Shown here piece after piece: positions 15,644 to 22,948 of a stretch of DNA of 64,000 nt. The stretch's first letter is position 1. Every line of letters starts with the position of its first letter. The notes under the pieces are model-generated. The model had not been told where the DNA came from. It was given only the letters and a program-made list of their open reading frames with translations, and did not search any database. Source of the DNA: Marinoscillum furvescens DSM 4134 (GTDB lineage Bacteria > Bacteroidota > Bacteroidia > Cytophagales > Cyclobacteriaceae); NCBI RefSeq assembly GCF_003386095.1, contig NZ_QREG01000004.1, forward strand, positions 124,001-188,000, given 5' to 3'. The position numbers and the translations under genes were made by a program.

Positions 15644-16265
15644 CTTCGATAGTTTGAGCTTCTTCTACCTGATCGTAGAGTTTTTGGCGTTTTTTCTGGG
15701 TGAGTTTATCGATGAGTTTTTTGAGCTCGTGATCAGGGAGGACCTTATCCACTCTGAGCTCTTCTGGATAGTAGCCTAGAATGATTTTTGGTGGCTGTAT
15801 CCGCTCATAAATGGAGGCGTCCATGGTACCCATCAATTCCTTGATGGTTTCTTTCATGACCTTGAGGGCGCTGACAGCTGCCCGGTAATCTTCGGCCGCT
15901 TCTGCCTTTTTTTTAGTGGCCATGATCTCACCCATGAGGATGTCTACCCAAAACTGCTGGCTATTGCTCTGATTGGTAACGGAGAAGATCTGCTGTGTGT
16001 CTTCGAAGATATTGCGTGCGGTGGATCTGCTGATGGTGGATCCTGTAGCGTCTTTGATGTACCTGATGAGCATGGGCTCTACCCGCAACCTGGTGCCCCA
16101 CTTGCGGATGAGGTCTGCGCAGATGTACATGCGGTCTACATGAGTCTGTAGTGTAGGGGATAGCTGCGCCCGCGGGATGTTGCCCCGGAGGTAGGAGACT
16201 AGCAATTCACGATCGGTGTTTTGGATGGTGAGGAGCTTGGGAGGTGCTTTTTGGATATCACTCAT
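15633..16265 (-). CDS. Probable small terminase subunit
   Basis: This 210-residue helical protein has a DNA-binding-like N-terminal part (residues 18-95 with IKDATGSTISRSTARNIFED, a helix-turn-helix pattern) and a long charged C-terminal helix (ELKKLIDKLTQKKRQKLYDQ). It overlaps the large terminase start by 11 bp and the upstream gene by 8 bp. Position and helix-turn-helix pattern fit the subunit that recognises packaging sites. Confidence 0.6.
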   Translation of the reverse strand: MSDIQKAPPKLLTIQNTDRELLVSYLRGNIPRAQLSPTLQTHVDRMYICADLIRKWGTRLRVEPMLIRYIKDATGSTISRSTARNIFEDTQQIFSVTNQSNSQQFWVDILMGEIMATKKKAEAAEDYRAAVSALKVMKETIKELMGTMDASIYERIQPPKIILGYYPEELRVDKVLPDHELKKLIDKLTQKKRQKLYDQVEEAQTIEDEE

Positions 16266-16977
16266 CTTTCCAGTGGTTTTCTAGTTCGTAGGTTTCGGGT
16301 GCAACGGGAGCCGAAAGGATTTCTGTGGCTTTGTCCAGGACTGCCTGGTAGAATGGGAGCTTGTCTTTGGGCAGCTTGCCGTTTTTGGCACGGGAGATGT
16401 TGGACTTGTAGCTGCTGTGGATCCGGGCTATATCCATGTAGGTGATGGCAGACTTGAATATGGCGCTGACCTGGCTATCGAGGCCCTGAGGGTGACGATC
16501 GAATAGGGCTAGTGGTGTGAGGTCTAGCTGGCCGGTTTCGCTGTGGTGGTGGATGACCTTCCAGCAGGCGTTGATCTCGTCGTGCTTTTCCAGGATCTCT
16601 CTGCAGACGGGGTAGGCCCTGGCAGGTGGTACGTCTCTGAGAAACTGGAGCTGCCCTCTGAGGTAGTCTTGCCGGCGTACGGCGTGATTTCGCCGGGTGA
16701 TGACTTTATCCAGGTCGGGGTTTTCGGGTTTTTGACCTGCATCATTTTTTATTTGAACCGGGGTCTCCCCCTCGAGAGGGTATTGCTCTACGAGCTGCTG
16801 GAGCTCGCCGAGGAGTTTTTTTCGAAAGAAGAGTGTCTCGCCGGTGGCTAGTAGTCTGGCCAGGGAAGGATTGGCTGTAGACTGCTGAAACAGGGAGAGT
16901 CCGGAGTGGTACCAGTCGCCCTGATCTGGCGAGGATAGGAAGTCTCTAATCTGTAGAATAAGCTTCTGATCGATCAT
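16258..16977 (-). CDS. Phage packaging-operon protein (239 aa)
   Basis: This first gene of the packaging transcript encodes a soluble helical protein with no recognised catalytic motif. It is rich in Arg/His around residues 90-105 (ITRRNHAVRRQDYLRGQL). A phage promoter motif lies 5-41 bp upstream. It overlaps the small-terminase candidate by 8 bp. A role in packaging or DNA binding is inferred only from context. Confidence 0.55.
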   Translation of the reverse strand: MIDQKLILQIRDFLSSPDQGDWYHSGLSLFQQSTANPSLARLLATGETLFFRKKLLGELQQLVEQYPLEGETPVQIKNDAGQKPENPDLDKVITRRNHAVRRQDYLRGQLQFLRDVPPARAYPVCREILEKHDEINACWKVIHHHSETGQLDLTPLALFDRHPQGLDSQVSAIFKSAITYMDIARIHSSYKSNISRAKNGKLPKDKLPFYQAVLDKATEILSAPVAPETYELENHWKDE

Positions 16978-16981
16978 GGAG

Positions 16982-17018
16982 CAAAGATCGATCGTGCAAT
17001 TGCGCTGTGGTAGGACGG
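16982..17018 (-). promoter_or_regulatory. Putative phage late promoter, packaging operon
   Basis: The minus strand reads CCGTCCTACC (17018-17009), 19 bp, then GATCTTTG (16989-16982), one mismatch from TAnnTTTG. It lies immediately upstream of the 239-residue gene. Confidence 0.65.
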
Positions 17019-17099
17019 GTGATGTGGAGTGGTAGAGCAGCGCTGCCTACGCTCATTCCGCCATGACGCGCCTCACTGCGTGCAGGCCGTCACGGGCGG

Positions 17100-17155
17100 C
17101 TAACAGCCGCTCAAAGCGCATACCCTGCGGGATACGCGCCATAGCTTGGTGTTAG
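17100..17155 (-). other. attC-like recombination site
   Basis: CTAACA (17100-17105) and TGTTAG (17150-17155) are exact inverted copies enclosing an imperfect hairpin with unpaired bases; an inner arm GCGCATACCC faces GGGATACGCGC. The stop codon of the minus-strand gene 17152-17370 lies inside the site, as in integron gene cassettes. The region is more GC-rich than its neighbours. No integron integrase is visible. Confidence 0.45.
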
Positions 17156-17370
17156 AGGGCATTTATGAAATCCCTCAAACTTATTCCAATAGTTCCCTTA
17201 TCATCAGTAATAATCGCTCCATCATCAGGTGATGGGCAAACTGATACTTCTTTGTCAAAGTAAGGCTGAACAAACTTTGTAAGTGCCGATATTTCCGATT
17301 CAGCAACCCTGTATTTGTCTTCTGCCTTTTGAATTGTTCTTAATATTTTTTGTTTTTCACGCTTTGTCAT
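17152..17370 (-). CDS. Small cassette-like protein (72 aa)
   Basis: The protein begins MTKREKQKILRTIQKAEDKY. The first 35 residues are a charged helix, followed by a beta-rich tail. No family recognised. Its stop codon is embedded in an attC-like site, and the upstream neighbour starts within 6 bp. Small, unknown, and followed by an attC-like site: this is the usual look of a mobile gene cassette. Confidence 0.5.
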   Translation of the reverse strand: MTKREKQKILRTIQKAEDKYRVAESEISALTKFVQPYFDKEVSVCPSPDDGAIITDDKGTIGISLRDFINAL

Positions 17371-17375
17371 AATTT

Positions 17376-17673
17376 CTAATTCTTCTCGGTCTTACTACAA
17401 GGTCGGATTACTTCTCTTAACCTATCTGCACTGCCATCAGCTTCAGCGACCCAAGTATGAACACTACCGTCTGGCATTAAAGCTCTTTTAAAACTAAGTG
17501 TTGAAGCTAAATCCCTGAAGTAATGCAAGTCAATCACTTTCATGTAATCGTTCGTAGCATCAATCAATTTAATATTTCCATGAACAGCATTTTCTTGAAC
17601 ATGGTGTGTATCCTTCTGCCCATACTTCACGAAGTATTGGATCGCTCTCCTTTTCTATAGTTTTATCTGCCAT
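17376..17673 (-). pseudogene. Small gene with probable frameshift
   Basis: A frame from ATG 17673 (MADKTIEKESDPILREVWA) stops early, while a second frame beginning at GTG 17630 continues as KDTHHVQENAVHGNIKLIDA to a stop at 17376. Joining the frames near 17615 gives one protein of about 97 residues. The N-terminus resembles small DPI-EV-type proteins found near toxin-antitoxin genes. Either this is a one-base frameshift or the GTG is a real start of an 84-residue protein. Confidence 0.45.
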
Positions 17674-17956
17674 TAGCCCTGCACACGCTTACTATTATCA
17701 AATAACCCCACTTTGTGTAAAATCTTTGTGTGTATAACTCATCAACATAGTAGTTGCCGGCTTGCTCTTCAAGCTCCTTTTTAGATGTTAATAAATCGTG
17801 GTTTTAGCTCTTCTTGAATCGACGGTGATCTTCCAGCATATTCATCCTGGTTATGTCGGGTAGTTAGTATACCGTATAGAGTAGCCGTTAGGCTTTTTCA
17901 AATTATTCACTGTAAAAACAACTTCTAGTGTATTCATGATCTTCATCTTTATTGGT
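17674..17956 (-). pseudogene. Decayed coding remnants
   Basis: The minus strand shows short protein-like pieces in different frames: MNTLEVVFTVNNLKKPNGYS followed by an early stop, then KKELEEQAGNYYVDELYTQR in another frame running to about 17670. Their composition is protein-like but no frame stays open. This looks like one or two small genes broken by indels. Confidence 0.35.
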
Positions 17957-18196
17957 CTACCGCGCAGGGGATTTGCCTATCAATTGATTCACTTGGTTTT
18001 CAGCGTTTATTTCATCCCATTGTTCATCTGTTAGATGCCTGCCTAATTGCATTTCTAATTCATCAACAGCTTCTTTGATTGCTTGAAATCTGTATTCATC
18101 ACAGGTATCATCATTGATAAACTCTCTGCAAAATGATAGAATACTAAGCGCGTTATAAGGTTTTAGTTCTATTCCTACTTTTGTCTTATCTGCCAT
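17957..18196 (-). CDS. Small phage protein (79 aa)
   Basis: The acidic helical protein begins MADKTKVGIELKPYNALSIL. It shares the first five residues with the broken gene at 17673 but not more. It lies 27 bp downstream of the ATPase gene. Small proteins of this kind are common in Bacteroidota phage accessory regions; function unknown. Confidence 0.5.
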   Translation of the reverse strand: MADKTKVGIELKPYNALSILSFCREFINDDTCDEYRFQAIKEAVDELEMQLGRHLTDEQWDEINAENQVNQLIGKSPAR

Positions 18197-18223
18197 CGCT
18201 CTATAATTTATACAGCTGTCACC

Positions 18224-18595
18224 CTAAAGATGAGCATTCCTGCAGTGAATTACGTGGAAGTGGCTATTTCCCAGGCTTTGGTTGGTCACTTCATCCTGAG
18301 TTAGATAGATGATAGGAAGCTGATCTTCATCTTTAAATTCATTGCTCCAATGGTCTACCATAGGAAATTTACCCAATATCAAATCCATTTCGGCGATATC
18401 TTCGGCAGTGCAGTCGTCAATAATCATCAAGGAATATTGCTCTGATAAATTAGAGGGGAACCCCTGTTCTATTCGATCTTTGACTTGCTGAGCGGTGGTG
18501 TTTATTACCTTCTCATGGGTGGCAGCTATAGCCATAGATATCCAATTTTTACCGCTTCCTGAAGGGCCTGAAATAATAATGTTTTTTTTGTTCAT
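18224..18595 (-). CDS. Small P-loop ATPase
   Basis: This 123-residue protein has a Walker A motif GPSGSGKN (residues 10-17; the last position is Asn rather than Thr or Ser) and a Walker B with LMIIDDCT (residues 56-63). It ends soon after the sensor-like strand IYLTQDE, so it is only a core AAA-like domain, shorter than DnaC or MuB-type proteins. It may hydrolyse ATP in phage DNA metabolism or be a trimmed relative. It lies in the PP-loop/ASCH accessory block. Confidence 0.65.
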   Translation of the reverse strand: MNKKNIIISGPSGSGKNWISMAIAATHEKVINTTAQQVKDRIEQGFPSNLSEQYSLMIIDDCTAEDIAEMDLILGKFPMVDHWSNEFKDEDQLPIIYLTQDEVTNQSLGNSHFHVIHCRNAHL

Positions 18596-18637
18596 GCTTA
18601 GTTTGAATTTAACTGCTGCCTGTAATTAACCAAAATG

Positions 18638-18663
18638 TAGCCGCAGGCAGACGTATGCGGCTA
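18638..18663 (-). terminator. Hairpin after ASCH gene
   Basis: TAGCCGCA pairs with TGCGGCTA around a ten-base loop directly after the ASCH stop, followed on the minus strand by ACATTTTGG. It may be a weak terminator or an mRNA end-stabilising hairpin. Confidence 0.5.
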
Positions 18664-18664
18664 T

Positions 18665-18997
18665 CTAAAGTCTTACCCAGATCACTGCACCTGGTGGGTG
18701 ATGGTAGGGTATGGGTTTGTGAAACCTTCTGGCGCGGGATAAGAACCAGGCATATTTCCACTTGTCCAGCATGTCCAGGTCTTCAATATGGTGATATTTG
18801 ATCAAACCTTTGTCCTTTGGGATGGGGAGTTGACTGCATCCTGTCAGTTCAGCTTCACCGAGGATCAATCCACTGCCCGATTCTATGAGGCCGATCTTGC
18901 CAGTGATCTGTGTGCGGGAGCTTCTCATCTCCCAAACTTTGCCTTCATCAAAGATCTTGTCCAGCCAAACTTTTTTAATAATCAATGCTCTCTCCAT
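18665..18997 (-). CDS. ASCH domain protein
   Basis: This 110-residue protein spans a single ASCH fold: IIKKVWLDKIFDEGKVWEMR at the N-terminus (Lys and Glu-x-Arg conserved), GKIGLIESGSGLILGEAELT in the middle and a C-terminal AVIWVRL strand. ASCH proteins bind RNA or modified nucleosides; the best studied, YqfB, removes acetyl groups from N4-acetylcytidine. It lies 10 bp after the PP-loop gene, so they probably act together. Substrate unknown. Confidence 0.75.
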   Translation of the reverse strand: MERALIIKKVWLDKIFDEGKVWEMRSSRTQITGKIGLIESGSGLILGEAELTGCSQLPIPKDKGLIKYHHIEDLDMLDKWKYAWFLSRARRFHKPIPYHHPPGAVIWVRL

Positions 18998-19007
18998 GGT
19001 CTCTCAT

Positions 19008-19796
19008 TTACATCACCCAGTCATCGATGGTTTCCGGTTGATAATCATTGGCGATAGCTTCTTTCACTTCATTGATAGCAAATCCGTTTCTGAATGTGTG
19101 GCCAATCTTTTTTTCTGTAGCACAGTATCTATCCAATAGATGAGGATTGGCTTTTCCGGCTACTACCAGTGCATCGAATGGGCTGAAAATACAAAAACAA
19201 CAAGAAAGACGAGGCATGCCTAAATCATATGCTGGATGGTATGGCAAACGATGGGTGTTGATAGTGGCCCAGACTCGTTCATTGCTCCAGTGGTGAATTG
19301 GGAGCCAATCGTGAACAGTACGCTTTTTTGTAGTCAGTTTGTCATTCAACTTAAGCACGGGTTTTTTTGATCTGGAGGGGCTTTCGTCACGGCGAAATCC
19401 AAACACGTACAGTACTTTACATTTACCCAGGGCTTTTGTGAGGGCTGTGACTACTCTGCCTCCAGGGCCGCGCTTAAAATCACTGGTACAGTATCGTTGA
19501 CCATTGCTAGGCCATTTACCACGTCTTTCTACGTATTCGAGAAGGTTCTCTTCATAGCCATCTTTGGTTCTACGCTTCGAGTAGTACGTTTTCAAGCCGA
19601 ATAAGTCGGCTTGTTGCTTAACCAGATCTTTAGTGCCGGGCCACTCCATGTCACCTAGATCCTGATGCGAAACAGCAATACGATCAAAAGGGAACTTCTG
19701 CTCTCTGGCCTGACGGCACACTTCCCAAAGGGCACAGAGTGAGTCTTTGCCACCGCTGGAATTGATGATAATCATATCGTATTCGTGCAATTTCAT
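19008..19796 (-). CDS. PAPS reductase-like PP-loop enzyme
   Basis: This 262-residue protein has the ATP-pyrophosphatase motif SSGGKDSLCAL at residues 13-23, DLGDMEWPGTKDLVKQQADL near 47-66 and a Cys-Cys-Phe-Cys cluster near residue 198. It resembles the phosphoadenosine-phosphosulfate reductase family common in phages, whose members include sulfur-transfer enzymes of DNA or nucleotide modification. True PAPS reductases end in a catalytic ECGxH Cys, which is not seen, so sulfate reduction is unlikely. It may adenylate a nucleobase or a sulfur acceptor. Confidence 0.75.
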   Translation of the reverse strand: MKLHEYDMIIINSSGGKDSLCALWEVCRQAREQKFPFDRIAVSHQDLGDMEWPGTKDLVKQQADLFGLKTYYSKRRTKDGYEENLLEYVERRGKWPSNGQRYCTSDFKRGPGGRVVTALTKALGKCKVLYVFGFRRDESPSRSKKPVLKLNDKLTTKKRTVHDWLPIHHWSNERVWATINTHRLPYHPAYDLGMPRLSCCFCIFSPFDALVVAGKANPHLLDRYCATEKKIGHTFRNGFAINEVKEAIANDYQPETIDDWVM

Positions 19797-19880
19797 AATG
19801 TCTATCTTTTCGACCTGTCAATATAGAAAAGGGGTGCGCCCTCTGCTAAGACAAATAGCGGGGCGCGGATGGTCCCCCTG

Positions 19881-20324
19881 CTATACCTGAGCGAAGGCTC
19901 CGGAGACACGATCGTAGTTTGTGGACATGATGAATACCTGCCAACGCTCGATGAGGTTGGTGACGGTTTTGTAATCACGGACGTTTGACCTGGTGAGGGC
20001 ATCTGTGGCTACTGAGGCCACGTCACCAAATGCTAGCAGCAGGTCTGCCGGGCCGTGCTGATCCATCCAGCTAAGGAATGGATCTATATAAATCTCAAAA
20101 TCGCCTTTTCTGTAAAGTAAACCATCGCTGTTTTTTCTCGACATTAACTCGGTGACCTCCCGGAGCTCTTCGAGAAACTCGAGCGTCTCTGTAATGTCTC
20201 TGTCCCGAACGCCATCCCGGATAAAGCGGATGATCATATTGACCAGGTCTGGCAGATGTGTGGGGTGGGCGTCTAGCGGATACAGCTCTAGTATCTCACT
20301 GTACTTGCTTGTGATTGTTTCCAT
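19881..20324 (-). CDS. Hypothetical early-region protein (147 aa)
   Basis: This soluble helical acidic protein begins METITSKYSEILELYPLDAH. It is the first gene of the accessory transcript; its start codon lies inside one arm of a 17-bp inverted repeat shared with the divergent promoter region, which suggests feedback control. No family recognised. The 84-bp gap before the PP-loop gene contains a GCGCCC/GGGCGC hairpin. Confidence 0.55.
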   Translation of the reverse strand: METITSKYSEILELYPLDAHPTHLPDLVNMIIRFIRDGVRDRDITETLEFLEELREVTELMSRKNSDGLLYRKGDFEIYIDPFLSWMDQHGPADLLLAFGDVASVATDALTRSNVRDYKTVTNLIERWQVFIMSTNYDRVSGAFAQV

Positions 20325-20384
20325 TGTGACTTTCGCGTTTTAGATAAATATAAGTGGGGCGAGGGTTCGCGAAAATCACAATGG
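20321..20384. promoter_or_regulatory. 17-bp inverted repeat between divergent genes
   Basis: CCATTGTGACTTTCGCG (20321-20337) and CGCGAAAATCACAATGG (20368-20384) are inverted copies with one mismatch, 30 bp apart. A third, half-like copy ATGATTTTCGC is at 20491-20501. They lie between the minus-strand accessory operon and the plus-strand lipoprotein gene and look like operator sites of a dimeric or looping regulator. Confidence 0.55.
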
Positions 20385-20531
20385 TCATCATGAGATGAAT
20401 TGCTTGGGAAAAACCCAACCTCGCCCCATATATTTGGGATTACCGATAAACTGAATGAGATCATGAAGACCGTGATTTGAATAATAAATTATGATTTTCG
20501 CTGATGTAAATGTAGGGGACAGAAAGGAGAG

Positions 20532-20562
20532 TTGCAAAAAAGTAATGGGATTTAGTATTTTG
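20532..20562 (+). promoter_or_regulatory. Promoter of lipoprotein gene
   Basis: TTG (20532-20534) and TATTTTG (20556-20562) with a 21-bp spacer resemble the Bacteroidota -33/-7 pattern and lie 16 bp before the ATG. The lipoprotein gene thus has its own host-type promoter. Confidence 0.5.
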
Positions 20563-20578
20563 CGCTCAAAAAACAGTT

Positions 20579-21178
20579 ATGAAAAACACATGCGTCGCCC
20601 TACTATTGCTGATACTTAGCTCATGTACTTACTATAGCGGAGTCTATGACTTATCTCTAAATCAAGTCAAATCAGGCACTAAAAATTATCCTCTTACGGC
20701 CAATACAATGACTCATTCAGACAGTCTAATAGATATCACGTGGAAATTAAATGCGACAAGTTTTTCTTTCCAACTGGTAAATAAATCCAATTCAAACCTT
20801 AGAATCAATTGGAATGAGGCAGTATATGTGGATCATAGTGGCACAAGTGGTGCAATCATTCACTCGGAAGTAAAATACATAGATAAGAATAAGCCTCAAA
20901 AACCCACAGTTATCGTCGCTGGATCAAAAGTAGAGGACATCATAGTGCCGAGTGAAAATATATATTATGTGTCCGGTCAATACGGAGGATGGAAAACGAA
21001 ACCAATTCTACCTAATTGGGGGAGATCTCAAGAGGAGCTGGATGCTCTCACTGATGTTTACATAGATAAGGATATTTCAATTTTGCTCCCCATTTCATCA
21101 GGAGAAGATACATATGAGTACCTGTTTAAATTTCACGTAAATGATTTTAAAAACACTGGTAAGATGTCAGTTTACTAA
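20579..21178 (+). CDS. Prophage-encoded lipoprotein (moron)
   Basis: This 199-residue protein has a lipoprotein signal cut before Cys16 (LILSSC). The rest is beta-rich, with a central YYVSGQYGGWKTKP segment and no known catalytic motif. It is the only plus-strand gene in the prophage, has its own promoter and ends at a terminator hairpin. That independent unit suggests expression in the lysogen: possibly a surface-altering or superinfection-exclusion protein. The function is inferred from layout only. Confidence 0.65.
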   Translation: MKNTCVALLLLILSSCTYYSGVYDLSLNQVKSGTKNYPLTANTMTHSDSLIDITWKLNATSFSFQLVNKSNSNLRINWNEAVYVDHSGTSGAIIHSEVKYIDKNKPQKPTVIVAGSKVEDIIVPSENIYYVSGQYGGWKTKPILPNWGRSQEELDALTDVYIDKDISILLPISSGEDTYEYLFKFHVNDFKNTGKMSVY

Positions 21179-21181
21179 AAA

Positions 21182-21207
21182 ATCCTGACTTGGTGTGAAG
21201 TCAGGAT
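21182..21207 (+). terminator. Terminator of lipoprotein gene
   Basis: ATCCTGACT pairs with AGTCAGGAT around eight bases, starting 4 bp after the stop codon. The downstream T run is weak. Confidence 0.6.
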
Positions 21208-21233
21208 CTGTAAATAAACTTATAAGTGATTGC

Positions 21234-21617
21234 TTAGCTTGATAAGGGTAGCAAACCCGAGGGTATCAATCCGTCTCGTGGCTTCCTGGTCACCGATCTA
21301 AAGGCAGATAGTTGATAGCCTCTCAATGGTTTTTTAGCATCCGGCCTGAATGTACTGGGTGGTGCTCGGGCTCCTTTCTGCAGATCTACGCCTTCAAAAT
21401 CTCCAGGGCTATGATGACCGGATACCTGGAATGACACGCTACTAATAGCTCCCTCAAGGGAGGATAGGGTAGCGTGCTGATGGAAGTGCTGAACAGTAGG
21501 ATCTGTGGAGATAGCGAGCACCTTGTCGGGTCCTACGGCCACCAGGGCGTTGGACACGTCTAGATCAGCCTGCACATCGCACAGGCTGACCAGAAGTATG
21601 AAGAGAAGGTTACGCAT
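21234..21617 (-). CDS. Secreted phage protein (127 aa)
   Basis: It begins with a Sec-type signal peptide (MRNLLFILLVSLCDVQA) and continues as a beta-rich, His-containing chain with a basic Pro/Arg-rich C-terminus. It is the last gene of the capsid transcript. A signal peptide on a gene inside a virion block is unusual: the product would leave the cytoplasm. Function unknown. Confidence 0.5.
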   Translation of the reverse strand: MRNLLFILLVSLCDVQADLDVSNALVAVGPDKVLAISTDPTVQHFHQHATLSSLEGAISSVSFQVSGHHSPGDFEGVDLQKGARAPPSTFRPDAKKPLRGYQLSAFRSVTRKPRDGLIPSGLLPLSS

Positions 21618-21644
21618 AGTCTTGAATGTTTTGAGTGTCTGAAT

Positions 21645-21660
21645 CCCCTCCCAAGAGGGG
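21645..21660. repeat. CCCCTC/GAGGGG palindrome
   Basis: CCCCTC and GAGGGG around CCAA lie in the 51-bp gap between two minus-strand genes, preceded by AAT and followed by ACT. Copies with nearly the same flanks lie at 22538 and 24016. Confidence 0.75.
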
Positions 21661-21668
21661 ACTATTAA

Positions 21669-22040
21669 TTATGAGAGGGCGATGGACAGCTTTACTTTGA
21701 CGTAAAACTTGTCACTGGCCTCTGCGAGATAAATGTCGTCTGCAGCAGCTCCACGCTTGATGGAGAACACCTCAGCGTTGTAGTCTATGGTGTTGGCCGT
21801 GGCGAGTCCCCAGCTGGTGATGAGCGCATCTATGGCTGTCTCCAGGGCAGCGACCATACCTTCAAAGGCCGTGACTTTGTTGGCATTGGTATAGGTACCA
21901 GCTGTGAGCTCAAAGTCTTCTTCCTCTTCTATGGTAGGGGCTGCTATGGCCGCATTTTTGGCCGTGGGTATGCTATGCCCAGAAGGAGCGCTAAGGATCG
22001 TGCTGGTGTTTATATATACTCTTTTGGTAACGATGGCCAT
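21669..22040 (-). CDS. Phage structural-region protein (123 aa)
   Basis: I start at ATG 22040 (MAIVTKRVYINTSTILSAPS); the longer frame overlaps the upstream gene. It has a Glu run (TIEEEEDFELTAG) and a C-terminal KFYVKVKLSIALS strand. Size and beta-rich look would suit a capsid decoration or minor tail protein, but no family is recognised. Confidence 0.55.
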   Translation of the reverse strand: MAIVTKRVYINTSTILSAPSGHSIPTAKNAAIAAPTIEEEEDFELTAGTYTNANKVTAFEGMVAALETAIDALITSWGLATANTIDYNAEVFSIKRGAAADDIYLAEASDKFYVKVKLSIALS

Positions 22041-22053
22041 GAGCAGAAGTGTT

Positions 22054-22506
22054 TTAAAGCTTGGGTTTGATAAATATCCTGGGTGCCAGGGTAAAGGTGT
22101 CTGTGGCGGTGGCGGCTTTGTTGTACCAAAAATTGAGATAACCGACGCCTCCAGGTACTGTGATGGTCTGCTCTTTGTACTCGAGGGGCCCAGGATGATC
22201 AAACTGCAGTAGGGTGTCATTGCTGATTTTGCGTCCGAGATCTGCGGTGGCTGCATCTGGTATAAGTGCATGGTATACCTGCAGTACGGAGAGGCTGTCT
22301 TCTGAGGCACCTTTGGAGTAGAGTACGCCTACGGTGAAGGTGGTGGCATTGCCAAAGTACTGGAAGTTGAGATCCTGCAAGCTGGTATCTGCCGCAATGG
22401 ACGTGTAGGAGTCTGCATTTCCGATTTTTTGCGGCTGGGCTGTGAGCTCAGCAAAGGAAATGAGCATGATCAAGGATAAGAATAGAGCGTTTAAGATAGC
22501 TTTCAT
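22054..22506 (-). CDS. Secreted phage protein (150 aa)
   Basis: I start at ATG 22506, where a clear signal peptide begins (MKAILNALFLSLIMLISFAE, cut after LTAQ). The mature part is beta-rich with aromatic and Thr-rich strands. It is the second secreted product within the capsid transcript. It may act on the envelope during infection or lysis, or be cargo; nothing in the sequence decides. Confidence 0.55.
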   Translation of the reverse strand: MKAILNALFLSLIMLISFAELTAQPQKIGNADSYTSIAADTSLQDLNFQYFGNATTFTVGVLYSKGASEDSLSVLQVYHALIPDAATADLGRKISNDTLLQFDHPGPLEYKEQTITVPGGVGYLNFWYNKAATATDTFTLAPRIFIKPKL

Positions 22507-22537
22507 TTGGATTGTGGTTTTGGTAAATACACTTAAT

Positions 22538-22553
22538 CCCCTCACAAGAGAGG
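22538..22553. repeat. CCCCTC/GAGAGG palindrome
   Basis: CCCCTC and GAGAGG around ACAA, flanked by AAT and ATT, lie in the 50-bp gap between genes. This is a slightly degenerate copy of the palindrome at 21645 and 24016. Confidence 0.65.
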
Positions 22554-22556
22554 ATT

Positions 22557-22886
22557 TTAGGGTTTTGATTTTTTGGTTTTTGTGGCTTTGGAATCATCGG
22601 CCTGAGAGGCTGATGCAAGGAGCGCGTCTACATTGTGCACTTTTTTGGCTGGCTTATGCACCTCCTGATTCTGCTGTGACTCTATCTGTAGTGAATCATG
22701 GATTTCTTTCTTCACATCCTCTGATACCGGAACCAGGCGCTTGTATCCCAGGGCATAGAGCTTGTCGGCTTCTGCGGCTGTGATGGTACGGAAGTCTACC
22801 CTAAAGCCTCGGTACTCTACCTCACCTGGCAGTATGCCTACTAGGCGGTAGCGGTCTTTGATATGAGATGAAATGGTACGCTGCAT
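22557..22886 (-). CDS. Phage hypothetical protein (109 aa)
   Basis: The compact N-terminal domain (residues 1-60, with VEYRGFRVDFRTITAAEADK) is followed by a Lys/Ser/Ala-rich tail ending KATKTKKSKP. It follows the tail-tube candidate by 62 bp. It may be a tail-assembly or chaperone protein; no family recognised. Confidence 0.5.
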   Translation of the reverse strand: MQRTISSHIKDRYRLVGILPGEVEYRGFRVDFRTITAAEADKLYALGYKRLVPVSEDVKKEIHDSLQIESQQNQEVHKPAKKVHNVDALLASASQADDSKATKTKKSKP

Positions 22887-22948
22887 AAATTTTGTGATTT
22901 ATGACAGGTTGCCTAATGGATGACAACCTGCCAAAATTTTATTTCTGA

